Positions 53,922 to 63,211 of a DNA stretch of 64,000 nucleotides are shown piece after piece. Positions within the stretch are counted from its first letter, which is position 1, and each line of letters opens with the position of its first letter. The stretch is taken from assembly GCF_002162375.1 (NCBI RefSeq), contig NZ_CP021425.1:3728766-3792765 (forward strand), written 5' to 3'. The DNA is from Oleiphilus messinensis. Lineage in GTDB: Bacteria; Pseudomonadota; Gammaproteobacteria; Pseudomonadales; Oleiphilaceae. The position numbers and the translations under genes were made by a program. The notes under the pieces are model-generated. The model ran no database searches and was not told where the DNA came from. It saw only the letters and a program-made list of their open reading frames with translations.

Positions 53922-56582
53922 TCAGTCCTTTTTGTCGTCTTCATCCTCCGAGGGCAGATCGTCTGTTTCCGAGATATCAAAATCTTCCAGATTAAATTCC
54001 TCGTCATCATCCTCCACGCCATTTTCGGCCAAAATATCATCTGCAATATCTTCAGCCGTTTTGCCTTCCATGACTTCATCTTCCTCAGAGAAATCATCCG
54101 CCCCGTCCATTGCATTCAATGTGGCCTCGATTTCTTCAGGGCTCATTGCCTCCGGTTCCAGTTGAGGAATCTCCTGTTCCGACTCATCAAGTCCCGGCTC
54201 ATCGATATCCGGCTCATCTAAACCCGCATCCAGTTCTGACCCCCCCATACCCGGATCTTCAGACATCATATCCATATCTTCGTCGATAGCGTCCTCAAGC
54301 ACAGGCGCATCCTCTGCGATGTCGTCAAGTACCGGCAGCTCATCGCCGGGGTCATCGAGATCTATAGCATCTTCCACATCCATCTTCATTTCAGGCTCTT
54401 GCGCGAACTCCTGCTCCTCAATATCTTCCGCAGCCTGAGATGCTTCTTCTGCCGCATCGGCGACCATTTGTTCCAACTCAGCGGTATCGTCCGTCATCCC
54501 GAACTCCTGATCATCAACAAAGTCCAGTTGATCATCAATATCGTCGAGGGAGTCTTCCTCAGGTATCTCAAGCACCGGCTCCTGCTTTGCAGGGGCGGCA
54601 ACTGGAGCGGCCTCAGGTAAGGACTCATCGGGTTCATCAAACGTATCGGTATCGCCCAGCTCGGGGTCATCAGATCCTCTCTCCTGAGTTTCATCACCCT
54701 TCTGCTTGCCTTTGCGCATTTTCAGAAATGCGAACAGCGCACCTGCAAGCAGCAACAAACCACCGCCCGCCGCTGCACCAATCAATAGCCAATCAGGTTG
54801 CTCTTCCGGCGCAGCATCATCTGACTCATTCCCGGTAACGTCAGGGCTTTCTTGTTCCAGGGTTTCCGGTACATTAATTGGCGCGATAACAGACTCATCA
54901 GCCTCGTCCACTGACGCAGGCTCGTCTGGCTGATCCGGGTCATCCTCCACAGCGCTATCCGGTTCTGACTCCTCAGGCTCAGGAATTGATTGGATCGCCT
55001 GCGCGCCAACTTCGATGGGATAAACCGCGTCAAAAGAGCGAGGGGCGAAAGTGAATTCACCGCCATCGGTCGTTACGCCTTTTACTTTCAGCTGGACAAC
55101 ATATTTACCATCCCCTTTATTCGGGAAGATATCCAGCTCCCAATTACCTGATGCCTTATTAAATGGCACCGTTTTAATCAGGTTGTTTCCATCCGGCGCT
55201 TTAATCTTGGTAACAATTTTCGTTTTATCAGTATCAATTTCTTTATTTTGCGGTGCAATAACCAAACGATAAATCGATTCACCGCGATCATCTTTTGCGA
55301 CGATCATTTCCAGGTTCAATGGCGATCGAAGTGTAATCACCTGGCGGTGTTTTCGCTTGAATGTTTTGCCATCAGCAAGCACGTTAACAATATAACGACC
55401 TTCCCGCCTTAATTTGCTGATATTATCTTCAAAGATTCCATTTTCTGGCGGAGCTTCTGCCTTGGACAATCGTTTCGTTCCTGATTTTCCGTCTTCTGTT
55501 TGAATATTAAGATCCACATCAATCAACTTCAGAAAATCAGGGTTAACTATAGTGCTCTCACCTTCTTTAAAAGCAACTTCCATATGCAGTGTTTGTCCGG
55601 CGAAAAAATTGGAGGGTAACTGGGCAACCTCCATTGAAAGGTTACTCACCACGGTGACTCGGGAGTCCGGAAGCAAGTCCGCTTCTATACGCCATTGCCC
55701 CTCTAAAGGTTGCTTGATGGTAACCAAGTCGTAACCTTTATCACTGTACCAGTCCACATAATCTGGTTTTTGCCCTTTGCTATAACCGTTGTCGTCCGGT
55801 TCGATAATTCGTGTGGGCTGGCTTCCGGGTTTCTTGAAAATGAGCGCTGTGAGTTCCTCAACGCTGGAATCAATATCAAATGTATTTCCTTCCAGGGGGA
55901 CTTCTTCCGCGGGTACGGCCTGATCCAAAGCCCGCACAAAAATACGGGTCAAATCTTCCGATGAGTTCGCCACTTCTGCCAAACCACCGGTTTTCACCGC
56001 CAGTTTTTCCATTAGAGACAAATCGGCATTTTGAGAAAGTGCAACGGTGTGAATTCGAGCCCCGCGATCAGAAATTCGGGACAACACATCCGATAGAATA
56101 CGATTACGTTCAGAGAGGTTTTTGTCCGGATCCCGATCTATATCGACAACCCCGTCCGTTAACAGGATGAAGTGCGTATTTTCAAAAGACTCACTTTTAT
56201 AGAAATCATCACTCGCAGTTTCAACTGCACCACCGATATTAGTGTATAAAGCGACGGAGTTGATTTCCTTTGCTTTGTTTTTCGCCATCTTTCGCCACAA
56301 ATCATCAACTTTCTGATGTTTCACCAGCATGTTAACGTATTGACCAAAAGTCCATATTCCGGCAGTGGAACCATCTGGTACTAATTCAGTCAATAAATTT
56401 ACCGCGGGAATACGGAGATTATTGGGGTCATTTTTTTTCATGCTGCCAGAAATATCAATCAACACACGGACATCTGACGGCCCGTCGGCAGCAGAAACTG
56501 GCAGAGCATTAAAAAATAAAAAAAGGAAGAAACAGACAAAACCCGAATACTGTGATTTCGGGCGGAAAGGCAGAAGCCGCAT
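53922..56582 (-). CDS. Large VWA-domain membrane protein with an acidic C-terminal tail
   Basis: 886 residues. A signal peptide ends near ALPVSA. A VWA domain (about 36-225) has a complete metal site DISGS (43-47), a Thr near HFILLTDG, and TVALSQNADLSLMEKLA. Beta-rich domains follow (about 240-540), then a Pro/Glu/Asp linker and a membrane helix (WLLIGAAAGGGLLLLAGALF). The last roughly 250 residues are cytoplasmic and very acidic (Asp/Glu-rich throughout). The VWA-plus-helix layout resembles the TIGR03503-type proteins of marine gammaproteobacteria, an identification I hold loosely. Function unknown; a surface or periplasmic adhesion or sensing role is possible. Confidence 0.75.
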   Translation of the reverse strand: MRLLPFRPKSQYSGFVCFFLFLFFNALPVSAADGPSDVRVLIDISGSMKKNDPNNLRIPAVNLLTELVPDGSTAGIWTFGQYVNMLVKHQKVDDLWRKMAKNKAKEINSVALYTNIGGAVETASDDFYKSESFENTHFILLTDGVVDIDRDPDKNLSERNRILSDVLSRISDRGARIHTVALSQNADLSLMEKLAVKTGGLAEVANSSEDLTRIFVRALDQAVPAEEVPLEGNTFDIDSSVEELTALIFKKPGSQPTRIIEPDDNGYSKGQKPDYVDWYSDKGYDLVTIKQPLEGQWRIEADLLPDSRVTVVSNLSMEVAQLPSNFFAGQTLHMEVAFKEGESTIVNPDFLKLIDVDLNIQTEDGKSGTKRLSKAEAPPENGIFEDNISKLRREGRYIVNVLADGKTFKRKHRQVITLRSPLNLEMIVAKDDRGESIYRLVIAPQNKEIDTDKTKIVTKIKAPDGNNLIKTVPFNKASGNWELDIFPNKGDGKYVVQLKVKGVTTDGGEFTFAPRSFDAVYPIEVGAQAIQSIPEPEESEPDSAVEDDPDQPDEPASVDEADESVIAPINVPETLEQESPDVTGNESDDAAPEEQPDWLLIGAAAGGGLLLLAGALFAFLKMRKGKQKGDETQERGSDDPELGDTDTFDEPDESLPEAAPVAAPAKQEPVLEIPEEDSLDDIDDQLDFVDDQEFGMTDDTAELEQMVADAAEEASQAAEDIEEQEFAQEPEMKMDVEDAIDLDDPGDELPVLDDIAEDAPVLEDAIDEDMDMMSEDPGMGGSELDAGLDEPDIDEPGLDESEQEIPQLEPEAMSPEEIEATLNAMDGADDFSEEDEVMEGKTAEDIADDILAENGVEDDDEEFNLEDFDISETDDLPSEDEDDKKD

Positions 56583-56709
56583 TCATAATATCCTGTATTG
56601 CAAATTTGCTGTCTACTCTATTTATAGCAGCTTTTACAACAAGAACAACGCAACTTCAAATAATCAACCTCAATATGGTCGCTTTACTGATTGATTTATC
56701 AACTAAAAT

Positions 56710-57147
56710 TCAGTTAAGCCTCGCATTGTTTTCTGCCAGCGGAGGATCGTCTGTACGAGCAGATTCAAGAGAAGGCTCAACAGCCTCATTTTTTCCGAAA
56801 AACTTGCGCAGAATGAACTCCAGTTTCACCAACAGCATTGCACCAATTAATCCTGCAGCAATCAGCTTGAGTGAGAGCTCAACTGTTTCCTGATTACCGG
56901 CATAAAGCTCATAACCCAGAGCCATAAACGCGGGTGCTAACCAGTCTTCATCGCTGGGTAGCCAAATCGGCGTAAACAACAACACAGCTACAGCAAGACG
57001 TAAAAAACGGCGCACACCCCACCAGCGAATAAAACGCGTCATGCGCCAGAATACAACACACAAAAGTGCACTGGAACATAAATAACCGATCCAAACTGCC
57101 GTATAACCCGAATCCAATATGAACCCGATATCAAGAAAACGGTCCAT
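56710..57147 (-). CDS. Small integral membrane protein of unknown function
   Basis: 145 residues with about four hydrophobic segments (YTAVWIGYLCSSALLCVVFW; FLRLAVAVLLFTPIWLP; LAPAFMALGYELYAG; LIAAGLIGAMLLVKLEFIL) and a charged cytoplasmic tail. No family is recognised. It lies 127 bp upstream of the large VWA gene on the same strand, so the two may be co-transcribed and work together in the inner membrane. Both have an opposite-charge tail pattern (basic loops here, acidic tail there), which is only suggestive. Confidence 0.7.
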   Translation of the reverse strand: MDRFLDIGFILDSGYTAVWIGYLCSSALLCVVFWRMTRFIRWWGVRRFLRLAVAVLLFTPIWLPSDEDWLAPAFMALGYELYAGNQETVELSLKLIAAGLIGAMLLVKLEFILRKFFGKNEAVEPSLESARTDDPPLAENNARLN

Positions 57148-57291
57148 GTTAATGCCTCTTTTGCCAGTGACTGAACTTGTCCAATACTCTATTTTCGAAT
57201 CCAGACATCCGCCAGTTTACATATCTTCCGGACTATCGTGCTGGATTCACTTTTTCACGCTTAAAATTTTTACGCTTGGCGTTTGTGCATG

Positions 57292-57355
57292 ACTACAGGT
57301 CCATAACTACAGGTCCATAACTACAGGTCCATAACTACAGATCCATAACTACAGG
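57292..57355. repeat. 14-bp tandem repeat overlapping the ycgN stop
   Basis: Four full copies of ACTACAGGTCCATA (the fourth with one change) at 57292-57347 and a partial fifth. The partial copy supplies the ycgN stop codon (CTA, read as TAG, at 57349-57351). Copy-number change would leave the protein end intact but lengthen the 3' region. Confidence 0.9.
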
Positions 57356-57792
57356 TGATCAATGATATGATCTTCCCATTCATCCTCCGGCACATCATTT
57401 TCGGAGATCACTTTACCTTTAATTGACGCATGAGCTTTATGGACCGAGTTCGGGTCACCACTAAGCAATGGATGCCATTCGGGTAAGTCTTTCCCTTCAT
57501 AGACCAGTCGGTAAGCGCAGGTCGACGGCAACCAGCCCAGTGATTGCAAATCATCAGGCTTCAACCAGATACAGGTCGGCACTTTTTCATGTCGCTCCTG
57601 ATAAACGGTACAACCACAACAACTTTCATCCAGATACTGGCAGACGATATCGGTATAGAACACATCACCAGTATCTTCATCTTCGAGTTTTTGCAAACAA
57701 CATTTGGCGCACCCGTCACACAATGACTCCCACTCGGATTTCGTCATCTGATGCAACGTTTTTTCTTTCCAGAATGGTTTTATCCCGGTCAT
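57349..57792 (-). CDS. ycgN: YcgN-family cysteine-cluster protein (UPF0260)
   Basis: 147 residues with the conserved cysteine set CDGCAKCC (26-33), another pair around CQYLDESCCGC, and CIWLKPDDLQSLGWLPSTCA. The family is thought to bind a metal or Fe-S cluster, but its function is unknown. It is the last gene of the dnaX-ybaB-recR-rnd-ycgL-ycgN strand, six bases after ycgL, so it is co-transcribed. Its stop codon lies in a 14-bp tandem repeat. Confidence 0.88.
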   Translation of the reverse strand: MTGIKPFWKEKTLHQMTKSEWESLCDGCAKCCLQKLEDEDTGDVFYTDIVCQYLDESCCGCTVYQERHEKVPTCIWLKPDDLQSLGWLPSTCAYRLVYEGKDLPEWHPLLSGDPNSVHKAHASIKGKVISENDVPEDEWEDHIIDHL

Positions 57793-57798
57793 ACTCGA

Positions 57799-58113
57799 CT
57801 ACCAGCGCTTTTCAACGTGTTTATCCAATCCGAGTTCAAGGCGATGGGACTCCAGCAAGCTATCGGTATCGGCTGGAGGCATCTGCAGCGAGAAACCTTT
57901 TTCCCGGATATCGGCCAACACTTGTTTCGCTTCGACCCGAGCGAGCTTCTTGTCTTCGGTCAAAAGCATGTCAAAGACGTGTCGAGGCTCACCAAAAACG
58001 GTCATCAGTGCCTCGGGAAGATTTTTAATGCCCTGCTTCTTGTCAACGTACAGGTACATTTCATCTTTTTTACTGCTCCGAAAAACTGAACAGATTAATT
58101 TAACTGAACTCAT
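57799..58113 (-). CDS. ycgL: YcgL-domain protein
   Basis: From the ATG at 58113 (MSSVKLICSVFRSSKKDEMY) it has 104 residues; the extra eight residues of the longer frame are not typical. The signature MYLYVDKK and LPEALMTVFGEPRHVFDMLL matches the YcgL family, an alpha/beta protein of unknown function encoded beside rnd in many gammaproteobacteria. It lies 47 bp after rnd with a strong hairpin between, and six bases before ycgN. Confidence 0.9.
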   Translation of the reverse strand: MSSVKLICSVFRSSKKDEMYLYVDKKQGIKNLPEALMTVFGEPRHVFDMLLTEDKKLARVEAKQVLADIREKGFSLQMPPADTDSLLESHRLELGLDKHVEKRW

Positions 58114-58148
58114 ACTGGTCTCTTGATTCACTTTCATCCGGTGTACAT

Positions 58149-58182
58149 GGCAAGTGTGACTTACTCTACAGTCACACTTGCC
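58149..58182. other. Strong hairpin overlapping the rnd stop codon
   Basis: GGCAAGTGTGAC (58149-58160) and GTCACACTTGCC (58171-58182) form a perfect 12-bp stem with the rnd stop (58161-58163) in the loop. No T run follows on the minus strand, so it may act as an RNA-stability or partial-termination element between rnd and ycgL rather than a full terminator. Confidence 0.7.
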
Positions 58183-59303
58183 AGAAACAACTGCATTTCC
58201 CGCTCAAACATCGGCCTCAAATTCTGCGCGCGCCACCCGTTAAAATCGTCTGGCAAACTGACTTCACCAGTATCCAATGTTTCACGAACAGCCTTCTCCA
58301 AGACCTTGCGACGACCTACCACCTCCGGCGCAATACCGGTTTGCTCACTGAACTGCAAAACGATCGCCTTTAGTCGCTTGTATAATTTTTGCTCAACCAA
58401 TCTAAGCGGGGGAGGAATTCTACCAGCAAACTCCCCCGAATCAAATTCTGACTCACGAATCAGTTTCAACAAGGTATCACTGTGGGTTTTAATCACACTG
58501 GGACGAAGTTTGGGAATACGTGACAGCTTTTGTATAGAGGACGGGCGACGTTGAGCAATTTCGATCAAGGCATTGTCACTAATAACATGTTGGCGCGGCA
58601 CATTACAAGACTTGGCCTGTTGCTCACGCCAACTACATAGCGAGCGCAACAATTGCTGTTTTTTTGTGGGTAACTTCCAGGCACCGCGCAATTTTAAATA
58701 ATAGTGATCATCCGGATCATTTGATAATGCAGAATTCAGGGCACGATCTGATTCTTCCACCGCGGCCTCATAAAATCCCAGATGCTGGAGTTCCTCAAAG
58801 AGCTTTTGATAGACAGGATATAAATACCGTACATCGTCTGCAGAATAGTCAAGCTGCTTACTGCTAAGCGGACGCCGCAACCAATCTGAACGGGTTTCAG
58901 ATTTAGGCAAACCAATCGACAAATAATCTTCCACCAACGCGCCGTACCCAATCGATCCCCCTTTGCCGGCAAGCGCAGCACCAATCTGGGTATCAAAGAT
59001 ATTTTGAGGTGCACATCTTAAAGCGTGCGAGAAAACCTCAATATCTTCACTGATCGAATGCATGATCTTCAGGATCTGCGGGTCTTGTAAAACATCGGCG
59101 ATCACTTGTAAATCCGCACAAGCTAACGGGTCTACAAGATAGACCCCGTATTCATCTGCTATCTGCAACAGGCCCAGTTCGGGGTAAAACGTGTTTACCC
59201 GTACAAATTCAGTATCCACACACAACCAGCGTTGACCTTTCCATTGCCTGGAAAGGTTAATCAGCTGTTCGTTGGAAGCAACAAATACAACATTTAACGA
59301 CAT
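58161..59303 (-). CDS. rnd: Ribonuclease D
   Basis: A 380-residue 3'-5' exoribonuclease for tRNA maturation. The DEDDy exonuclease domain (about 1-200) has CVDTEFVRVNTF, HSISEDIEVF and YSADDVRYL with the Tyr general base. Two HRDC-type helical domains follow (about 210-375, PTKKQQLLRSLCSWREQQA; ISDNALIEIA). It is of usual length. It lies 21 bp downstream of recR on the same strand, in the conserved dnaX-recR operon neighbourhood. Confidence 0.92.
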   Translation of the reverse strand: MSLNVVFVASNEQLINLSRQWKGQRWLCVDTEFVRVNTFYPELGLLQIADEYGVYLVDPLACADLQVIADVLQDPQILKIMHSISEDIEVFSHALRCAPQNIFDTQIGAALAGKGGSIGYGALVEDYLSIGLPKSETRSDWLRRPLSSKQLDYSADDVRYLYPVYQKLFEELQHLGFYEAAVEESDRALNSALSNDPDDHYYLKLRGAWKLPTKKQQLLRSLCSWREQQAKSCNVPRQHVISDNALIEIAQRRPSSIQKLSRIPKLRPSVIKTHSDTLLKLIRESEFDSGEFAGRIPPPLRLVEQKLYKRLKAIVLQFSEQTGIAPEVVGRRKVLEKAVRETLDTGEVSLPDDFNGWRAQNLRPMFEREMQLFLASVTVE

Positions 59304-59324
59304 TAAACAACGAACCAGAATTTC

Positions 59325-59924
59325 TCAAGCAAACGGCCGACGGCCCTGAAAAGCATGACTGATGGTGCTACCGTCACTATAACCGAGCTCACCACCAACC
59401 GGGATACCATGGGCAAGCCGGGTCAACAGAACATTACGGGACTTTACCATATCAGCAATGAAATGTGCGGTCGCTTCACCTTCTACCGTCGGATTGGTCG
59501 CCAGAATCACTTCGGTACACTCGTTTTTATCAATGAGCTTACAGAAACGATCTATACCAATTTCCTCAGGACCAATCCCTTCAAGAGGAGAAAGATGACC
59601 CATTAAGACAAAATAAGTCCCCTCATATAGCCCCATTTGTTCGATTGCCTGCAGATCAGAAGGCGTCTCGACGACGCAAACGGTTTTGGGATCCCGACGG
59701 TCACTGGCACAAATGCCGCAAAGTTCAGCCTCGGTAAATGTCTGGCATTGCTGACAGCGCTTGACGTCCACCATTGCCCGAGACAGTGCGCCAGACAACT
59801 TGGTACCGCCTTCCCGATCCCGCTCAAGCAAATAGAGCGCCATGCGCAATGCAGACTTTTGTCCGACGCCCGGTAAACACCTGAACGCGGCCACCAATTC
59901 ATCAATGAGAGGTGACATACTCAT
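59325..59924 (-). CDS. recR: Recombination protein RecR
   Basis: A 199-residue DNA clamp for RecFOR repair. It has an N-terminal helix-hairpin-helix ([20 protein letters not shown]), a zinc finger with [16 protein letters not shown] (four Cys), a TOPRIM domain from [14 protein letters not shown] and the Walker-like C-terminal end [20 protein letters not shown]. It forms a ring with RecO that loads RecA on gapped DNA. It is 26 bp downstream of ybaB. Start at 59924 (an ATG two codons later is also possible). Confidence 0.95.
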   Translation of the reverse strand: MSMSPLIDELVAAFRCLPGVGQKSALRMALYLLERDREGGTKLSGALSRAMVDVKRCQQCQTFTEAELCGICASDRRDPKTVCVVETPSDLQAIEQMGLYEGTYFVLMGHLSPLEGIGPEEIGIDRFCKLIDKNECTEVILATNPTVEGEATAHFIADMVKSRNVLLTRLAHGIPVGGELGYSDGSTISHAFQGRRPFA

Positions 59925-59950
59925 AACAATGGCTAAACTCCCGTGAGGAT

Positions 59951-60277
59951 CTAGAACGGCATTTTGAATCCGGGAGGCATTCCCATACCGCCTGCCAATC
60001 CAGCCATTTTTTCCTGATTATGCTTCTCGATTTTGCGCACAGCATCATTGACTGCAGCCGCCAGCAAGTCCTCCAAAAGCTCTTTTTCTTCGGTAAGCAC
60101 GGAAGGATCAACATCGACTTTTTTTACATCATGCCGGCCGTTCATAATAACTTTGACCAGCCCCGCCCCGGATTCACCGGTCACTTCTGCGTTTAAAAGC
60201 TCTTCCTGGGCTTTTTGAAACTGCTCCTGAATTTTTTGGGCTTGCTTCATGAAGTCGCCCATTTCGCCATTAAACAT
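59951..60277 (-). CDS. ybaB: Nucleoid-associated protein YbaB/EbfC
   Basis: A 108-residue tweezer-shaped dimeric DNA-binding protein ([20 protein letters not shown]), with [20 protein letters not shown] and the coiled-coil helix region that forms the dimer. GACGAGGTAGACA upstream gives the ribosome site. It sits between dnaX and recR, the near-universal arrangement in gammaproteobacteria. The C-terminus [10 protein letters not shown] is typical. Confidence 0.93.
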   Translation of the reverse strand: MFNGEMGDFMKQAQKIQEQFQKAQEELLNAEVTGESGAGLVKVIMNGRHDVKKVDVDPSVLTEEKELLEDLLAAAVNDAVRKIEKHNQEKMAGLAGGMGMPPGFKMPF

Positions 60278-60332
60278 TGTCTACCTCGTCTCTATTGGAC
60301 TTAATTTAAACTCAAAACTGCTACAGACCCCA

Positions 60333-62462
60333 TTATTGACGCACCGGATCAATCGGTTCAACCGTTTTTTCCATAATTCGTGCATCAAAGAGTGCAATAA
60401 ACTGCTGCACGTTCTGATCATTTTCAATCGACTGCACTGCCAGTGCCAAACGCTCTGCCCGGTTGCGCTCACGCCTTTGCATGGGCGTTTCTGAAACGGG
60501 TTGTTCTGCCAGGAACTCAATTCGCACCGGCTCAGCCAACCGCGCCTGAACCGCATCCACAATTCGCTTGCGATGGACTTCAGTCAACATCCGGTGGTGC
60601 CCCACATCAATACGCATAGTCACCAGACTGCCATCAGAAGCCCAATCACAGTGAGCAGCAATATTCATGGTCATGCCGGTCAAACCCAGCGATTCGAAGT
60701 CCCCGACCCAATCAAATTCACTGAGTGGAATGGGCTCTAATGCCTCTTTCACTTGAGTATTTGCTGCCGGTTGATTTAGCTCAGGTGGCGGCAAGCTGGC
60801 ATCTGAACCTGACTGATCTCGTTTTGGACTTTCTGCTATATGGTGACCCGCACTTTCGCGAGGCTGTGCAATTTCGGTTGGCTGGGCAACGACGCGATCC
60901 GGATCCTGATGAGGGATAACCGGTTCAGCCGCCACTCGATCACTTGCGACTTCCGGCGGGCTTTGCCGGAGATTTGATTGATCCTCGTGGTTAGGCTGCC
61001 TGGAGGCACCGGACATGACGCTATTCGATCTGACGTCAGAACTTACTTCATCAGACTCAATACCATGTTTTGGCACAGAAGACACCTGAGCCCGGTTATC
61101 CTGCTGCAGGCCAGCGGTACCAGGATCGGCATCGGGCACAGACTCGGTTACCCAGGGAGGAAGAGAGTCGTCAGCTACCGAACTGCTCGGTGGCGCCACC
61201 TTAACCGCTTGAGGGGCTTCAGAAACCGGTTCACGAAGTGCCGAGATTTCTGGCGACTGAGCTTCTACTGCGCTTGAGTGATCGAGTATTCCGTTTTCAG
61301 AATTTTTTTTTTGCTCGGGCTCCTGATCCACATCCACGGGACCGGAATCAGGGGCTGCAACCTCAGCCGCATGTTGTGCGTTGGGCCGGAAAGCAAGCAT
61401 TCTCAAAAGCACCATCTCGAATCCGGCTCTCGGGTCTGGAGCAAGCGCAAGATCCTGCCGCCCCACAAGCGCAATTTGATAAAAAAGCTGAACATCTTCC
61501 GGAGACAACGATGACGCCAGTTCTCTAACCGCGTCTTGATCCCCTCTGGCATTATCAATCGCTCCCGGCGCAACCTGTTCGATGGTTGTCCGGTGCATAA
61601 TCGAAATAATCTGTTCCAGTACGTTTCGATAATCCGGGCTGTATTCCGATAACCCTTCAACTTCTGCCAAAAGCTCACGCGGCTGATTGCCGGCGAGATA
61701 GTTAACCAGACGGTAAACCTGCCGCTGATCCACTGTACCCAGCATCTCACTAACTTCTTTCTCTTTCACCAGCCCTTTACAATAGGCAATGGCCTGATCC
61801 GTTAGACTGAGAGCATCACGCATACTGCCTTCTGCAGCGCGCGCCAGCATCCAGAGCGCATTATCTTCACCTTCAATCTGTTCTTCGTTCAGAATCCGCT
61901 GTAGATGACTAACAATCTTATCTGCAGGCATATTCTTTAGATTAAACTGCAGGCATCGAGACAGAATGGTCACGGGTAGTTTCTGCGGATCAGTCGTTGC
62001 CAGCAAAAACTTCACGTGCTCAGGGGGCTCTTCCAGGGTTTTCAGGAGCGCGTTAAAGCTGGATTGGGATAACATGTGCACCTCATCGATCAGGTACACT
62101 TTAAATCGCCCTCGGGTAGGAGAATATTGAACGTTATCGAGAATTTCCCGCATATCCTCGACTTTGGTGCGGGACGCCGCGTCAATTTCGATCAAATCAA
62201 CAAATCGACCTTCCGAAATCTCCTGACAGGCACTGCACACACCACAGGGCGCAGACACCACCCCCTGTTCACAGTTAAGACATTTTGCCAGAATCCGCCC
62301 GATTGTGGTTTTCCCCACCCCCCGGGTACCGGTAAATAAATAAGCATGATGAAGCCGCCCACTGTCCAAAGCATGCACCAAGGCTTTTAAAACATGCTCC
62401 TGACCGACCAACTCGGCAAAACTTTTTGGTCGCCATTTCCGGGCTAAAACTTGATAACTCAT
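60333..62462 (-). CDS. dnaX: DNA polymerase III subunits tau (and probably gamma)
   Basis: 709 residues. AAA+ clamp-loader domains I-III (about 1-365) have Walker A GTRGVGKTT (45-53), zinc cysteines CEQGVVSAPCGVCSAC (64-79), Walker B LIDEVHM (124-130) and SRC motif ILSRCLQF. The long, Pro/Ser/Glu-rich domain IV (about 370-560) and the conserved domain V at the end (SLGLTGMTMNIAAHCDWASD) bind DnaB and the polymerase core. AGGAAGT precedes the ATG at 62462. At codons 384-387 there is a run of ten A with AGGAG upstream; a -1 slip there gives a stop after about 388 residues, a plausible gamma subunit. Confidence 0.95.
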   Translation of the reverse strand: MSYQVLARKWRPKSFAELVGQEHVLKALVHALDSGRLHHAYLFTGTRGVGKTTIGRILAKCLNCEQGVVSAPCGVCSACQEISEGRFVDLIEIDAASRTKVEDMREILDNVQYSPTRGRFKVYLIDEVHMLSQSSFNALLKTLEEPPEHVKFLLATTDPQKLPVTILSRCLQFNLKNMPADKIVSHLQRILNEEQIEGEDNALWMLARAAEGSMRDALSLTDQAIAYCKGLVKEKEVSEMLGTVDQRQVYRLVNYLAGNQPRELLAEVEGLSEYSPDYRNVLEQIISIMHRTTIEQVAPGAIDNARGDQDAVRELASSLSPEDVQLFYQIALVGRQDLALAPDPRAGFEMVLLRMLAFRPNAQHAAEVAAPDSGPVDVDQEPEQKKNSENGILDHSSAVEAQSPEISALREPVSEAPQAVKVAPPSSSVADDSLPPWVTESVPDADPGTAGLQQDNRAQVSSVPKHGIESDEVSSDVRSNSVMSGASRQPNHEDQSNLRQSPPEVASDRVAAEPVIPHQDPDRVVAQPTEIAQPRESAGHHIAESPKRDQSGSDASLPPPELNQPAANTQVKEALEPIPLSEFDWVGDFESLGLTGMTMNIAAHCDWASDGSLVTMRIDVGHHRMLTEVHRKRIVDAVQARLAEPVRIEFLAEQPVSETPMQRRERNRAERLALAVQSIENDQNVQQFIALFDARIMEKTVEPIDPVRQ
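61303..61312 (-). other. A10 slippery run in dnaX with upstream AGGAG
   Basis: On the coding strand ten A follow GAGC (Gln384-Lys-Lys-Asn). AGGAG lies at 61320-61324, seven bases upstream of the run. Reading in the -1 frame after the run gives AAA TTC TGA, a stop at 61297-61299. This resembles the E. coli dnaX shift signal in its parts, or Thermus-type transcriptional slippage. Confidence 0.6.
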
Positions 62463-62815
62463 ACTTCCTGACTCTGGCTTTGCGGACTCATGGCTGCTCT
62501 TTACAAGCTCAAGGCTGTCTTTTAGGGTTCACTTCTCGTGCGTTTGCTCGAATAGCCGGAGATTGTAACAGATCTTCTGAACAGTGGCAGACTTTATCGG
62601 GATTACTCGCGGATGATCAACAGGCAATTTCCATGTATTCGCATAACGGCATGACCAAATCAACGCGAACAAGAAATGGAGCATTCTCGATTACCATAGG
62701 GAGCGCCAGGGTGGCTTTTCCAGACGCTCCTGGATGCCTTTATAACGATTTTTATTTGGTGAAATGGTTACTGGAACTTCAGATGAAAAATTAAGAGGGC
62801 ACTATCGAGAGATTT
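62463..62815. other. Region between dnaX and ffs
   Basis: 353 bp. A plus-strand frame (62426-62794) is mostly antisense to dnaX at its start and has no family, so I do not call it. An imperfect inverted repeat GGAGCG...CGCTCC is at 62700-62730. The dnaX promoter should be here. Confidence 0.4.
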
Positions 62816-62930
62816 GGGTGGCATCTTCTGCCAGCCACATCCCGGCACACAGTCCACCGCTACGGCTGCTTCCTTCCGGACCTGACCGGGTTCACGGTTT
62901 CATGTTGCGGGAGGACCGGCAAAAGACACC
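62816..62930 (-). ncRNA. ffs: 4.5S RNA, signal recognition particle RNA
   Basis: On the minus strand the core GGTCAGGTCCGGAAGGAAGC-AGCC (about 62868-62893), the GGNAR tetraloop and the symmetric internal loop required for Ffh binding are exact. The 5' part has TGCCGGTCCTCCCGCAAC and the 3' part GTGTGCCGGGATGTGGCTGG-CAG, as in gammaproteobacterial 4.5S RNA. The ends pair (GGTGTC with GATGCCACC), setting the limits at about 115 nt. It lies upstream of dnaX on the same strand, as in many relatives. Confidence 0.93.
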
Positions 62931-63211
62931 ATAACGGGTGAGCATGTTATGAAAGTCACCACTGAGGCGCCAGTTGCAGCAGCGTTGTTTCCTGCTGTCC
63001 CCAAGCGAGCGCGAATTCTAACAAAGACATTAACAAAACTGCAATGCCTATTTGCAGTTTTTACCGGGATTTCTTCTAAAAAGCACATTAAATGAATTGT
63101 TTAGCGCATTTTTCAAACAGCACTTTCAAATTCATCAAGGCTGATGGTCACAGAATACACTATAATTTGTGCACTGCCACAGCCCGCTAACTTTGTGCTG
63201 ATGAACCGGAC

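Noticed and set aside
62426-62794. 122-residue plus-strand frame between dnaX and ffs
   Set aside because: Starts antisense to dnaX, no ribosome site, no recognised family.
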